Assembly (NCBI GenBank): GCA_002418685.1
Contig: DIEP01000046.1
Location: 21,448 to 28,128 of the forward strand
Direction: 5' to 3'
Source of the DNA: Ignavibacteria bacterium UBA5771
Lineage (GTDB): Bacteria > Bacteroidota > Ignavibacteria > Kapaibacteriales > UBA2268
DNA: 6,681 nucleotides
The number at the start of each line of letters is the position of its first letter. The first letter of the stretch is position 1. The notes beneath the pieces are model-generated. The model had not been told where the DNA came from. It saw only the letters and a list, made by a program, of their open reading frames with translations, and searched no databases. Shown here piece after piece: positions 1 through 6,681 of this stretch. The position numbers and the translations under genes are program-made.

Positions 1-309
1 ACTTCATCGGATCTATTAACAAAAGAAGAATCGGGAAAATTAAATGATTTGCAAGAGAAAATTTCAAATTTTTCCAAACAAATTGACCAAACAATTGCAA
101 GAAATGCAGCAAGATCTAATAGATTTGATACTCTTAAACTGCAAATTACCGAAGAGAATACACGCCTTGGAGATTATTTATCGTCAAAGCAAGATGCCGA
201 CGTAGCCAATGTTTCGTTAGAATTAGCCAAAGATAGCAATGCTTTGCAATATGCTTTGCAAGTCGGCGGGAACATAATTCCTATGTCACTTTTGAATTTT
301 TTGAAATAA
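1..309 (+). CDS. flgL: Flagellar hook-associated protein 3 (hook-filament junction protein), C-terminal fragment
   Basis: The reading frame is open from the first base of the window and ends in TAA, giving the last 102 residues; the start lies upstream. FlgL sits between the hook (via FlgK) and the flagellin filament on the cell surface. The visible part is the flagellin-type C-terminal helix. It has an N-A-A-R-S-N-R-F-D stretch, matching the family's G-A..NRL(E/D), then a polar helix, then L-S-S-K-Q-D-A-D-V-A, matching the family's LS..(E/D)DAD.AEA. The end, LQYALQVGGNIIPMSLLNFL, fits the FlgL ending (LQA.L.....I...SLLDFL) better than the flagellin ending, which usually finishes in a Q-N-V-L-S-L-L type motif. 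An internal TTG at 49 is open but is unlikely to be a start, because the homology extends in frame upstream. motA follows after 18 bases, so co-transcription is likely. A divergent flagellin is the main alternative. Confidence 0.82.
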   Translation, partial: TSSDLLTKEESGKLNDLQEKISNFSKQIDQTIARNAARSNRFDTLKLQITEENTRLGDYLSSKQDADVANVSLELAKDSNALQYALQVGGNIIPMSLLNFLK

Positions 310-327
310 TTTCCTTATTTTGCTTTT

Positions 328-1185
328 ATGAAAGCAACAACTCTAATTGGAATTCTAATTGGTATAGTTTCTATCTTTGGCGCCTTTCTTTGGGAGGGTG
401 GAACAATAGATGCATTATTTATGCTTCCCGCACTAGTGATTGTGCTTGGTGGGACTTTCGCGGCTGCCATTGCAGGGACATCGTGGGAGCAATTCAAAAA
501 ATTTCCGTCCTTAATTCGTTTAGCATTTTTCCCTGAAAAATATAATACTACTGAAATTATCAACCAAATAGTTGCATTCTCCGCTATTTCTCGTAGAGAA
601 GGTATTCTGAAACTTGAACAAAGAGTAAAAAATGCTAAGCATCCGTATTTGAGAAAATTCATAGAAGTTTGTATCGATGGGGGAGACCCTGACACACTTG
701 ACCAAATTGCCACACTTGAAATTAATGGATTAAACAATCGGCATAATCAAAATATAAGTTTATTCACAAAGATGGGTGGGTACTCACCTACAATGGGAAT
801 TATTGGAACAGTATTGGGGTTGATTTCGACTCTTGCAAGTGCAGGCAGCGAACCAAATGTGCTGATTCATCATATTGCGACTGCTTTTATTGCAACAATG
901 TGGGGAATTTTCCTTGCAAATATTGTTTGGTTGCCAATTGCTGATAAATTGCGGTATTTGCATAATGAAGAATTAGTGCTTGTGAATATTATTTTGGAAG
1001 GTGTCCAGGCAATCCAAGTTGGGGAAATTCCTGTGGTGATTCAAGCGCGATTGATTAGCGCTCTGCCTATCAAAGAACAGAATAAAATTCTCGCGGGATC
1101 GCACGCACGATACGTTTCTCCCGATTCTGCCACAAAGATCTATTCCGCAAAGGAGCAAAATCCACAAGTGCAATCCAACGAATAA
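328..1185 (+). CDS. motA: MotA-family flagellar motor stator protein (proton or sodium channel subunit)
   Basis: 285 residues, a normal length for MotA. The MotA family forms, with MotB, the inner-membrane ion channel that drives flagellar rotation through its cytoplasmic loop and FliG. Visible here are two N-terminal membrane segments (about residues 4-22 and 29-50, the second with V-L-G-G-T-F), a long cytoplasmic loop, and two further membrane segments (about 150-170 and 184-205). The loop carries SRREGILKLE, whose R89 and E97 align with the FliG-contacting R90 and E98 of E. coli MotA. P154 in GGYSPTMGIIGTVLGL and P203 in VWLPIADKL align with the conserved prolines P173 and P222. The tail after about 255 is polar and probably disordered. 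ATG at 328 gives a membrane segment straight away; no Shine-Dalgarno sequence is visible in the 18-base gap after flgL. No motB follows. TolQ/ExbB is less likely because the topology and loop motif are MotA-like. The ion used cannot be told from this subunit. Confidence 0.93.
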   Translation: MKATTLIGILIGIVSIFGAFLWEGGTIDALFMLPALVIVLGGTFAAAIAGTSWEQFKKFPSLIRLAFFPEKYNTTEIINQIVAFSAISRREGILKLEQRVKNAKHPYLRKFIEVCIDGGDPDTLDQIATLEINGLNNRHNQNISLFTKMGGYSPTMGIIGTVLGLISTLASAGSEPNVLIHHIATAFIATMWGIFLANIVWLPIADKLRYLHNEELVLVNIILEGVQAIQVGEIPVVIQARLISALPIKEQNKILAGSHARYVSPDSATKIYSAKEQNPQVQSNE

Positions 1186-1319
1186 AGTTGATTTGTGATG
1201 AAAGACACGCTTCTTTAGATGTTCATTATAGTTATTCTGAATTCCTCACGGCATTTAGAATTACCGAAATGCGACTTATGAAACCACAGTTTATGATTGA
1301 TGTTTATTTTATGATCCTG

Positions 1320-1367
1320 TAAAAATAGGGGATGCCAATTCTCCAAAACTATTTTAAACATCCCTAT
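1320..1367 (-). terminator. Probable Rho-independent terminator of the glmS-lptD operon
   Basis: Read on the minus strand, ATAGGGATG (1367-1359) pairs with CATCCCCTAT (1334-1325), leaving one bulged C, and is followed directly by a run of T (minus strand of the A run at 1321-1325). It begins six bases after the lptD stop codon, which is the expected place. The loop is long (24 bases), so the hairpin is weaker than a textbook terminator. On the plus strand the hairpin is not followed by T, so it would not serve motA. Confidence 0.55.
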
Positions 1368-1372
1368 CGTGA

Positions 1373-4051
1373 TTATCGATAGAGTGGATTGGTTCTTCTC
1401 TCGATTTTTAAATCCTTCAATTGTGGTGATTTGATATTAAATCTTAAATAAAACCCGTTATTTACTCCTGTTGGGACCCAGTTGAAATAAAGTTCCCAAC
1501 AATGCAGATTCTTTGTGATAGTTATTTGCGGAGCAAGCAACCGTTTGTTGATAACGTCATATTGAGTGGCAGCTGTAAGATTCCAAGTATTTGTTATTGC
1601 TAAATTAAAATTTGCTGTTAAGTTCAAAGTTCGAGAAATAGAATGAAGCGTATATTGTGAATAATTAAAATTTGCAGATAATGATATAGACCATGGCATT
1701 GAAATGGGCATATATCCGGGCGTTCGCTCTCCGTAATAATCGAATGCCTCTTCTTCCTCATTTAATCGCTGCATAAATCTTTCGCCTGGGGCAATTGAAT
1801 CGGATTTTACTATTGAACTTTGATTTATGCTTGGTCCTAATGAAATTCCTTGTGAAGAAAAATTAGTAGAGAGCGAAAAACTAACCGATGTCAGACGTGC
1901 AAGCCCTTTATTATCAGAAATAAGAAAACGGTTAATTCGATTTGACCTTAAAAATTTTCCTGCTGTGTCATAGATGGAGGCTTCATCATAAAAAGTGAAA
2001 TTGGAATTTCCACTAAAATTAATAAAATCGAGCAATGGAGAGCGAAATGAAAGAGCTAAATCTGATAAGTTCATAGAATCAGCTGCGAAATTATATCCCG
2101 TTGCAAAACTTAATATCAATAATTCGAGTTTAGTTTCAGGAAGAGTATCTTTCGATGGCAATTTGATTGAGAAATTGTGATTGTCATTGTATGACAAGGT
2201 TTGGCTTAATCCATTTGGTGCATGGGTGCTCCCCTCAGTAATATATCGGGAATATTTTGTAAACTTATTCTGTTGGTAATCAAAATAAGAGCCATATAAA
2301 TTATAATTAGGTGTGGAAAAATCAGGTGTATAGCTAAAAGAAAAAGTCGGTTTATAAACATGCCTAAAAGCCGAGATACCAAGCAATTTTGGAGAAATGA
2401 ATCCAAACAGCTTGCTTTTTGAATCCCACATTCCATATAAGGTCGTTGAAACGCCAATACTTGCGGAATACCAATATTCCCAAAATAGTCCATTTTCAAA
2501 TTTATCATGGAAGGTGCTATCAATTGGGTTCATTTCCCTTGTTACCCTGCGGAAAAAAGTATTTGCTGAAAATGAAATAGTTGGTGAGAAAGTAAAATAT
2601 GAAAATTTCGGCGACAAGTTTATGCTCGGTCTATATTCAATATATTTATTTTCTGAAATTCGTGCTACTGTATCTATTTTTGTTGTATCAATTTCATTAG
2701 GCAGATAAGAATGTTTATAATCTTGATTATAAGTAGCATTCGTTCTAAAATTGAACGAAATATCACTAACCCAACTATCTCTTGGAATGAATGATAATCC
2801 CCTCAATGGATAAAGTATTGGCACTGAATATGTAATCGGGATATTTTGGTTATAATCGTTATTAATTATATTTTGATCTCTTTGATAGGCAAGACCTAAT
2901 GAAGTTCCATTTTCAAAAGTCTTATTATATCCAATATTGGATTGGATATTTTGGGTTACCCTTGATGCTAAATTTGTGAGAGTATTTCTATTGAAATTTT
3001 GCGAAGCAAAGGAGAAATTTCCATTTACACTTTCAAGAGGTGTAAAAATTTGATTATAATTACCGTCCAAACGCCAATTTGTTGTGTAGGGCTTGTCATA
3101 TCTCTCCCTTGTTTTCCCATAATCAAGACTGATACTCGTGTTCAAATCATCACCAACTTTCACAACTGTTTTATTATGGAGCATATATCCACCTTTCGAG
3201 AAATAATCAGCTGATAATTGAGTGTCCCAATAATCGCTTGCTGCAAAATAATAACCAAATTTCTCCAACACAACTCCACGCGAATTTGAAAAGAAAAAAC
3301 TTGGAATCATCAAACCCGATTGCCTACCCGTTTTATTTGGAATATAAAATCCAAATGGCAAAAGAAAAATCGGCATATCCTCAACATAAAATATTAATGG
3401 GTCGACATAAACTTTGTCACCAACAACAATTTTCATTTTTGGAGAACCGAAGTAATAATGCGGTTGAGGGTCGTCGCAAGTTGTATAGAAGCCATCTTTA
3501 ACATTCAGTTCGGTTGGAGAAACGCGCTTTACTTGCTTCCCAAAATAAAATCCTTCGGAAAGTTGGGTCTCGCCTAATTCAATTGTGCCTTTCTGCGTTT
3601 TGAAGTTGTATCGAATAACTTTGCCGTAAAATTCCTCGCCTTTATCATTGAAAACGGGGAAATTAATTACCTTGCCTGTCGAGTCCATCGTAGGCTGGGC
3701 AAGTAAAGTGGCTTCTTTCATATCCATTTCGACATAATCGGCTGTGAGGACTTGCGTTTTAAAAGTTAACTTTGCAGACCCATAGAGCTTAATAATTTGA
3801 GTTTTTACGTTAAAAGTAATCGAATCCCGTGCTTTCGCTGTGACAAGGCTATCAATAGAACTTTTACGAGTGGGGCGGATGCTATCGGGTTTGCTCAAAG
3901 TAGTGTCAGTGGGTAATTTCAATATAATCGAATCAAGAGGAGGAATTGGCAAATTTGCATTTATGCGATTAGAATCAATTTGCAAAGCAAATAATTGATT
4001 TGCAAATAAAAATAAAAAAATCCCAATTGTATTCCTCAAAAATTTCGGCAT
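1373..4051 (-). CDS. lptD: LPS-assembly outer-membrane protein LptD (OstA/Imp family)
   Basis: 892 residues from the chosen start. LptD, with the lipoprotein LptE, receives LPS from the periplasmic Lpt bridge and inserts it into the outer leaflet. Visible in order: a signal peptide (MPKFLRNTIGIFLFLFANQLFA), a Ser/Pro/Thr-rich linker (about 24-73), an OstA-type beta-jellyroll (about 75-190), the diagnostic segment with C192 in YTTCDDPQPHYY, then a GD and P-rich stretch, SG at 245-246 and GYYFA at 266-270, and a long beta-barrel with alternating aromatic/polar strands to the C-terminus. Only two cysteines exist, C192 and C851 (HCWELYF). They align with E. coli C173 and the C724/C725 pair, so a single interdomain disulfide is inferred. 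The frame is open to an ATG at 4099, but that start would overlap glmS and put 16 polar residues before the signal peptide, so ATG at 4051 is preferred. It lies four bases after the glmS stop, so expression is probably coupled to glmS. Confidence 0.93.
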   Translation of the reverse strand: MPKFLRNTIGIFLFLFANQLFALQIDSNRINANLPIPPLDSIILKLPTDTTLSKPDSIRPTRKSSIDSLVTAKARDSITFNVKTQIIKLYGSAKLTFKTQVLTADYVEMDMKEATLLAQPTMDSTGKVINFPVFNDKGEEFYGKVIRYNFKTQKGTIELGETQLSEGFYFGKQVKRVSPTELNVKDGFYTTCDDPQPHYYFGSPKMKIVVGDKVYVDPLIFYVEDMPIFLLPFGFYIPNKTGRQSGLMIPSFFFSNSRGVVLEKFGYYFAASDYWDTQLSADYFSKGGYMLHNKTVVKVGDDLNTSISLDYGKTRERYDKPYTTNWRLDGNYNQIFTPLESVNGNFSFASQNFNRNTLTNLASRVTQNIQSNIGYNKTFENGTSLGLAYQRDQNIINNDYNQNIPITYSVPILYPLRGLSFIPRDSWVSDISFNFRTNATYNQDYKHSYLPNEIDTTKIDTVARISENKYIEYRPSINLSPKFSYFTFSPTISFSANTFFRRVTREMNPIDSTFHDKFENGLFWEYWYSASIGVSTTLYGMWDSKSKLFGFISPKLLGISAFRHVYKPTFSFSYTPDFSTPNYNLYGSYFDYQQNKFTKYSRYITEGSTHAPNGLSQTLSYNDNHNFSIKLPSKDTLPETKLELLILSFATGYNFAADSMNLSDLALSFRSPLLDFINFSGNSNFTFYDEASIYDTAGKFLRSNRINRFLISDNKGLARLTSVSFSLSTNFSSQGISLGPSINQSSIVKSDSIAPGERFMQRLNEEEEAFDYYGERTPGYMPISMPWSISLSANFNYSQYTLHSISRTLNLTANFNLAITNTWNLTAATQYDVINKRLLAPQITITKNLHCWELYFNWVPTGVNNGFYLRFNIKSPQLKDLKIERRTNPLYR

Positions 4052-4055
4052 CGCA

Positions 4056-5891
4056 TTATTCGACTGTGACACTTTTTGCCAAATTTCTTGGCTTATCAAT
4101 ATCTCTATTTAATTCTTTAGCAGTAAAATAAGCAAGCAATTGCAATGGAACGACGCTAAGAATTGGAGTGAGAATTGGCAATGTTCTCGGAACATAAATT
4201 ATATGGTCGGCAATACCTTTCAAATCCTCATTGCCTTCTTCTGTGATTACTATAACTTTACCTTTTCGCGATTTAACTTCTTGGATATTTGAAAGTACTT
4301 TGTCATAAATTTCGTCTTTTGGGGCAATGAACACCACAGGCATATTCTCATCAATCAAAGCAATAGGTCCATGCTTCATTTCTGCTGCGGGATAACCTTC
4401 AGCGTGTATATATGAAATCTCCTTTAATTTTAATGCACCTTCAAGAGCAATTGGATAATTGAATCCACGTCCAAGATATAAGAAGTTCCTGACTTGAGCA
4501 TATTCTTTTGCAATTCGTTCAATCTCATGCGATGTATTTAGTATTTGCTGCACTTTATCAGGAATCAATGAAAGTTCCCTTGCAATTTGCAAACCCTCAA
4601 TTTTAGATAAATTCCGCATCCTTCCCAAATAGAGTGCAAGTAGTGTAAGCACAGTTAATTGTGAAGTAAATGCTTTGGTGGAAGCAACTCCAATTTCGGG
4701 TCCCGCGTGAATATATATACCTCCTGAAGTCTGCCTTGCTATGGAACTGCCAACAACATTTACAATTCCAAGCACGCACACCCCTTTCTGTTTTGCTTCT
4801 TTCACAGCGGCAAGCGTATCCGCTGTTTCGCCACTTTGAGAAATTACAAAAACTATATCATCATCATAAAGAATTGGCGAACGATATCGGAATTCTGATG
4901 CATATTCAACTTCGACTGGTATCTGAGCTAATTGTTCAATTAAATATTCCCCAACTAAAGCAGCATTATAAGATGTCCCGCAAGCAGTGATTATAATCCG
5001 CTTTGCATTGCGAAGATTTTCCCGGACTGCTCGCAAACCACCAAGCTTGACATTGCCTTCTTCCACAAGCAATCGCCCTCTTAATGCATCTGTTATTGTT
5101 GTAGGTTGCTCATAGATTTCCTTTAACATAAAATGATCGAATCCACCTCTTTCGATTTGCTCTAATTGCATTTCGAGAGTATGCACTTCGCTATTTGTTT
5201 GGATATTAGATATAGTTTTTGTAATAAAGCCATCTTTAGTTAAGATTGCCATCTCGTCATCTTCAAGGTAAATAACATTTTTGGTATGCTCTACAATTGC
5301 AGAAGCATCCGAAGCAACTAAATATTCGTCTTCTCCAATTCCCAGAATTAAGGGGCTGCCTCGACGAGCTGCAATTACTTTATCGGGTTCATAAGATGAA
5401 ATAATCGCGATGCCAAAGGTACCCTTGACTTCATTAAGTGCTAACCGAGTTGCGTATTCCAAATCTTTCACATTATCATAGAAACGTTCGATTAGCACAG
5501 CAAGAACCTCAGTGTCGGTTTCGGTTCGAAAAAAATATCCTTCATTAATCAATTGCTTTTTAATAATTGCATAATTTTCAATAATTCCATTATGAACGAT
5601 TGATATATTTCCCGAATTATCTGAATGTGGATGTGCATTAATATCATTTGGAAAACCATGAGTTGCCCAGCGAACATGCGCAATTCCAATCTTCGAATTT
5701 GAAACAGTTCCATTTAATAATTTTTCTAAATCTGCAATTCGTCCCTTCTTTTTCTTTACAATAATATTATTGCTATCATCGAAGACTGCTAATCCTGCCG
5801 AATCATATCCCCTGTATTCCATTCGTTTTAATCCAGTAATCAACAGATTAGTTATCTCTTTTTTGCCTATATATCCTATTATTCCGCACAT
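4056..5891 (-). CDS. glmS: Glutamine-fructose-6-phosphate aminotransferase (isomerizing), glucosamine-6-phosphate synthase
   Basis: 611 residues, against 609 in E. coli. The enzyme converts fructose-6-phosphate and glutamine to glucosamine-6-phosphate and glutamate in the cytosol, the first committed step to UDP-GlcNAc for peptidoglycan and lipid A. The N-terminal glutaminase half starts MCGIIGYIG, with C2 the nucleophile once Met is removed, and has HVRWATHG (72-79), HNG (100-102) and TDTE (125-128). Two SIS sugar-isomerase domains follow, with ACGTSYNA (303-310), SQSGETADT (351-359) and ASTKAF (403-408). The isomerase residues K488, E491 and H507 and the C-terminal K606 in NLAKSVTVE match E. 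coli K485, E488, H504 and K603. Nothing is missing, so it should be active. It is the first gene of the pair with lptD. There is no room for a glmS ribozyme: only 76 bases separate it from the divergent gene. Confidence 0.98.
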   Translation of the reverse strand: MCGIIGYIGKKEITNLLITGLKRMEYRGYDSAGLAVFDDSNNIIVKKKKGRIADLEKLLNGTVSNSKIGIAHVRWATHGFPNDINAHPHSDNSGNISIVHNGIIENYAIIKKQLINEGYFFRTETDTEVLAVLIERFYDNVKDLEYATRLALNEVKGTFGIAIISSYEPDKVIAARRGSPLILGIGEDEYLVASDASAIVEHTKNVIYLEDDEMAILTKDGFITKTISNIQTNSEVHTLEMQLEQIERGGFDHFMLKEIYEQPTTITDALRGRLLVEEGNVKLGGLRAVRENLRNAKRIIITACGTSYNAALVGEYLIEQLAQIPVEVEYASEFRYRSPILYDDDIVFVISQSGETADTLAAVKEAKQKGVCVLGIVNVVGSSIARQTSGGIYIHAGPEIGVASTKAFTSQLTVLTLLALYLGRMRNLSKIEGLQIARELSLIPDKVQQILNTSHEIERIAKEYAQVRNFLYLGRGFNYPIALEGALKLKEISYIHAEGYPAAEMKHGPIALIDENMPVVFIAPKDEIYDKVLSNIQEVKSRKGKVIVITEEGNEDLKGIADHIIYVPRTLPILTPILSVVPLQLLAYFTAKELNRDIDKPRNLAKSVTVE

Positions 5892-5967
5892 TTTAATTTG
5901 TTAATATTTAGAAATAAACAAAATTATTGTTTTTTTTATTAATTTGAAATATTCTAAACTGCATTCA
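5892..5967. promoter_or_regulatory. AT-rich divergent promoter region between glmS and comEC
   Basis: This 76-base spacer separates two divergently oriented starts, so it must hold the promoters or leader regions for both genes unless one starts inside its neighbour. It is almost entirely A and T, with a run of nine T at 5930-5938. No Shine-Dalgarno sequence is seen before either ATG. For the plus strand the nearest match to the Bacteroidota -7 box TAnnTTTG is TTAATTTG at 5939-5946 (one mismatch), with no -33 element at the right distance, so a comEC promoter is not resolved. Confidence 0.5.
5919..5949 (-). promoter_or_regulatory. Candidate Bacteroidota-type promoter for glmS-lptD
   Basis: Read on the minus strand, TAATTTTG (5926-5919) is an exact match to the -7 consensus TAnnTTTG of Bacteroidota housekeeping sigma factors. 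TTTC (5949-5946), one base off the -33 element TTTG, lies 19 bases upstream, which is the expected spacing. The box ends 27 bases before the glmS ATG, giving a leader of about 20 bases. Such short motifs arise easily by chance in AT-rich DNA, and the assignment depends on the host really being in this lineage. Confidence 0.35.
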
Positions 5968-6681
5968 ATGAAAAATATTAGGAATTCCCCTGCATTTAAA
6001 TTCCTTATTTTCTTGCTTATCGGATTTGCTGCTGATAATATTATGCAATTTAATTTTCAGTCAACGATTATATTTGCAATTTGCTTTATTGCGATTGCAA
6101 TTCTTACATTCTTTTTTTCAAAAAATTTGAATAATTCTGAATCTCTTAAAGAGTATGAAAATATTGAAAAGGCAAATTTCTATAAAGATAATTCTTTAAG
6201 TAAAATAAAAACATTTGGGGATTTATTTTTTATTATATCTTTTGCTTCGATAGGTATTGCAACGGGTATAATCATATCTTATCAAGCAAGGTCTGACTAT
6301 TCGATTAATGATGAAATTGTTGGTAAAGATTTTAAAGGCAATTTCTCGGGAACAGCAATAAAAATAATGAATGAAAACCCTAAATTTTCTCGCATTCTCA
6401 CGAAAGGGGACATTCAACTGCAAAATTTTGATGAATTAAAGAACCAAACTATTTATCTGACAATTTTCAAGCAACCGTGGGATAATTTGAGAATAAATAA
6501 TGGTGATGGAATCACTTGCATTATAAAATTCAAATATCCGAGAGCAGCAAATTTGCCGCAGGAATTTGATGAGCAAAATTATTTGAAATATTTGGATGCA
6601 GATTTTTCGGCTACTTGCTCAGCAGCAACATTTCATTTCAGATCGCGAAATTATACAATCCCGATTCGTGAAAGAGTTTTG
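5968..6681 (+). CDS. comEC: ComEC/Rec2-family DNA internalization channel, N-terminal part (runs off the window end)
   Basis: The frame is open from ATG 5968 to the last base (238 codons, no stop). ComEC proteins form the inner-membrane channel that carries single-stranded DNA into the cytosol during transformation; whole proteins are usually 650-800 residues, so about a third is seen. The N-terminus has three membrane segments (about 10-25, 33-50 and 83-104), with a charged linker (51-82) between the second and third, followed by a soluble domain of the DUF4131/OB-fold kind. The best marker is LPQEFDEQNYLKYLDAD (196-212), which fits the family pattern NPG.FD...YL...GI, followed by beta-type sequence and a basic helix start (RSRNYTIPIRERVL). 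The competence-domain membrane core and any C-terminal metallo-beta-lactamase domain lie outside the window, so the call rests on the N-terminal pattern alone. It is divergent from glmS. The start fits because the first membrane segment follows a short basic N-terminus. Confidence 0.72.
   Translation, partial: MKNIRNSPAFKFLIFLLIGFAADNIMQFNFQSTIIFAICFIAIAILTFFFSKNLNNSESLKEYENIEKANFYKDNSLSKIKTFGDLFFIISFASIGIATGIIISYQARSDYSINDEIVGKDFKGNFSGTAIKIMNENPKFSRILTKGDIQLQNFDELKNQTIYLTIFKQPWDNLRINNGDGITCIIKFKYPRAANLPQEFDEQNYLKYLDADFSATCSAATFHFRSRNYTIPIRERVL

Noticed and set aside
315..737. Minus-strand open frame of 140 codons opposite motA
   Set aside because: It lies fully opposite the well-supported motA gene, its sequence is low in recognisable structure, and it would overlap the flgL-motA junction.
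1249..1273. Inverted repeat CGGCATTT/AAATGCG as a motA terminator
   Set aside because: The stem is short, has a bulge, and is not followed by a T run; it cannot be supported as a terminator for the plus strand.
2206..2708. Open frames on both strands within the LptD barrel (2206-2523 minus, 2397-2708 plus)
   Set aside because: They are other-frame readings of the lptD barrel, which is continuous and family-like through this stretch; no frameshift is needed to explain it.
4670..4990. Plus-strand open frame of 106 codons inside glmS
   Set aside because: It is antisense to a strongly conserved part of glmS (SIS domains), has no family resemblance, and is explained by the codon use of the minus-strand gene.
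5892..5967. glmS ribozyme or other riboswitch in the glmS leader
   Set aside because: The known ribozyme needs well over 100 structured bases and is typical of Gram-positive bacteria; this leader is too short and nearly pure A/T.
6223..6423. Minus-strand open frame of 66 codons opposite the comEC fragment
   Set aside because: The plus-strand frame is open for 238 codons with membrane segments and a family motif; the opposite frame shows nothing recognisable.
1..6681. Novel defence, mobile or secretion system
   Set aside because: All coding space is taken by recognised housekeeping, flagellar, envelope or competence genes. No transposase, integrase, direct repeat array, tRNA or att-like site is visible.

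Overview
This window is an ordinary-looking chromosomal segment from an AT-rich (by eye well below 50% G+C) diderm bacterium. It holds five protein genes and no sign of mobile elements, RNA genes or CRISPR. The lineage is probably Bacteroidota/Chlorobiota, possibly an Ignavibacteria- or Kapabacteria-like group. That is an inference from the style of the LptD protein, the lack of Shine-Dalgarno sequences before every gene, a possible TTTG/TAnnTTTG-type promoter, and flagellar genes in such a background.

Layout: (1) 1-309 (+) is the C-terminal end of a flagellar hook-filament junction protein, FlgL, whose start lies before the window. (2) 328-1185 (+) is a complete MotA-type stator protein, 18 bases downstream of flgL. 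(3) 1186-1372 is the convergent spacer. It holds a probable Rho-independent terminator for the minus-strand genes and otherwise nothing recognisable. (4) 1373-4051 (-) is lptD, the outer-membrane LPS translocon. (5) 4056-5891 (-) is glmS, glucosamine-6-phosphate synthase. (6) 5892-5967 is a 76-base, very AT-rich divergent promoter region. (7) 5968-6681 (+) is the N-terminal third or so of a ComEC/Rec2-family DNA-uptake channel, cut off by the window end.

The window has two functional themes. The plus-strand left end is the tail of a flagellar locus (filament junction plus torque generator), but no motB follows motA here. The minus-strand pair glmS-lptD looks like a two-gene operon with a 4-base gap. 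GlmS makes glucosamine-6-phosphate, the entry point to UDP-GlcNAc and thus to lipid A and peptidoglycan, while LptD inserts finished LPS in the outer membrane. First and last steps of the same pathway are therefore probably co-transcribed. ComEC is divergently transcribed from the same short spacer.

I did not find evidence for a novel system. The most useful second looks are the glmS-lptD coupling, the two-cysteine LptD, the missing motB, and the small unexplained convergent spacer.
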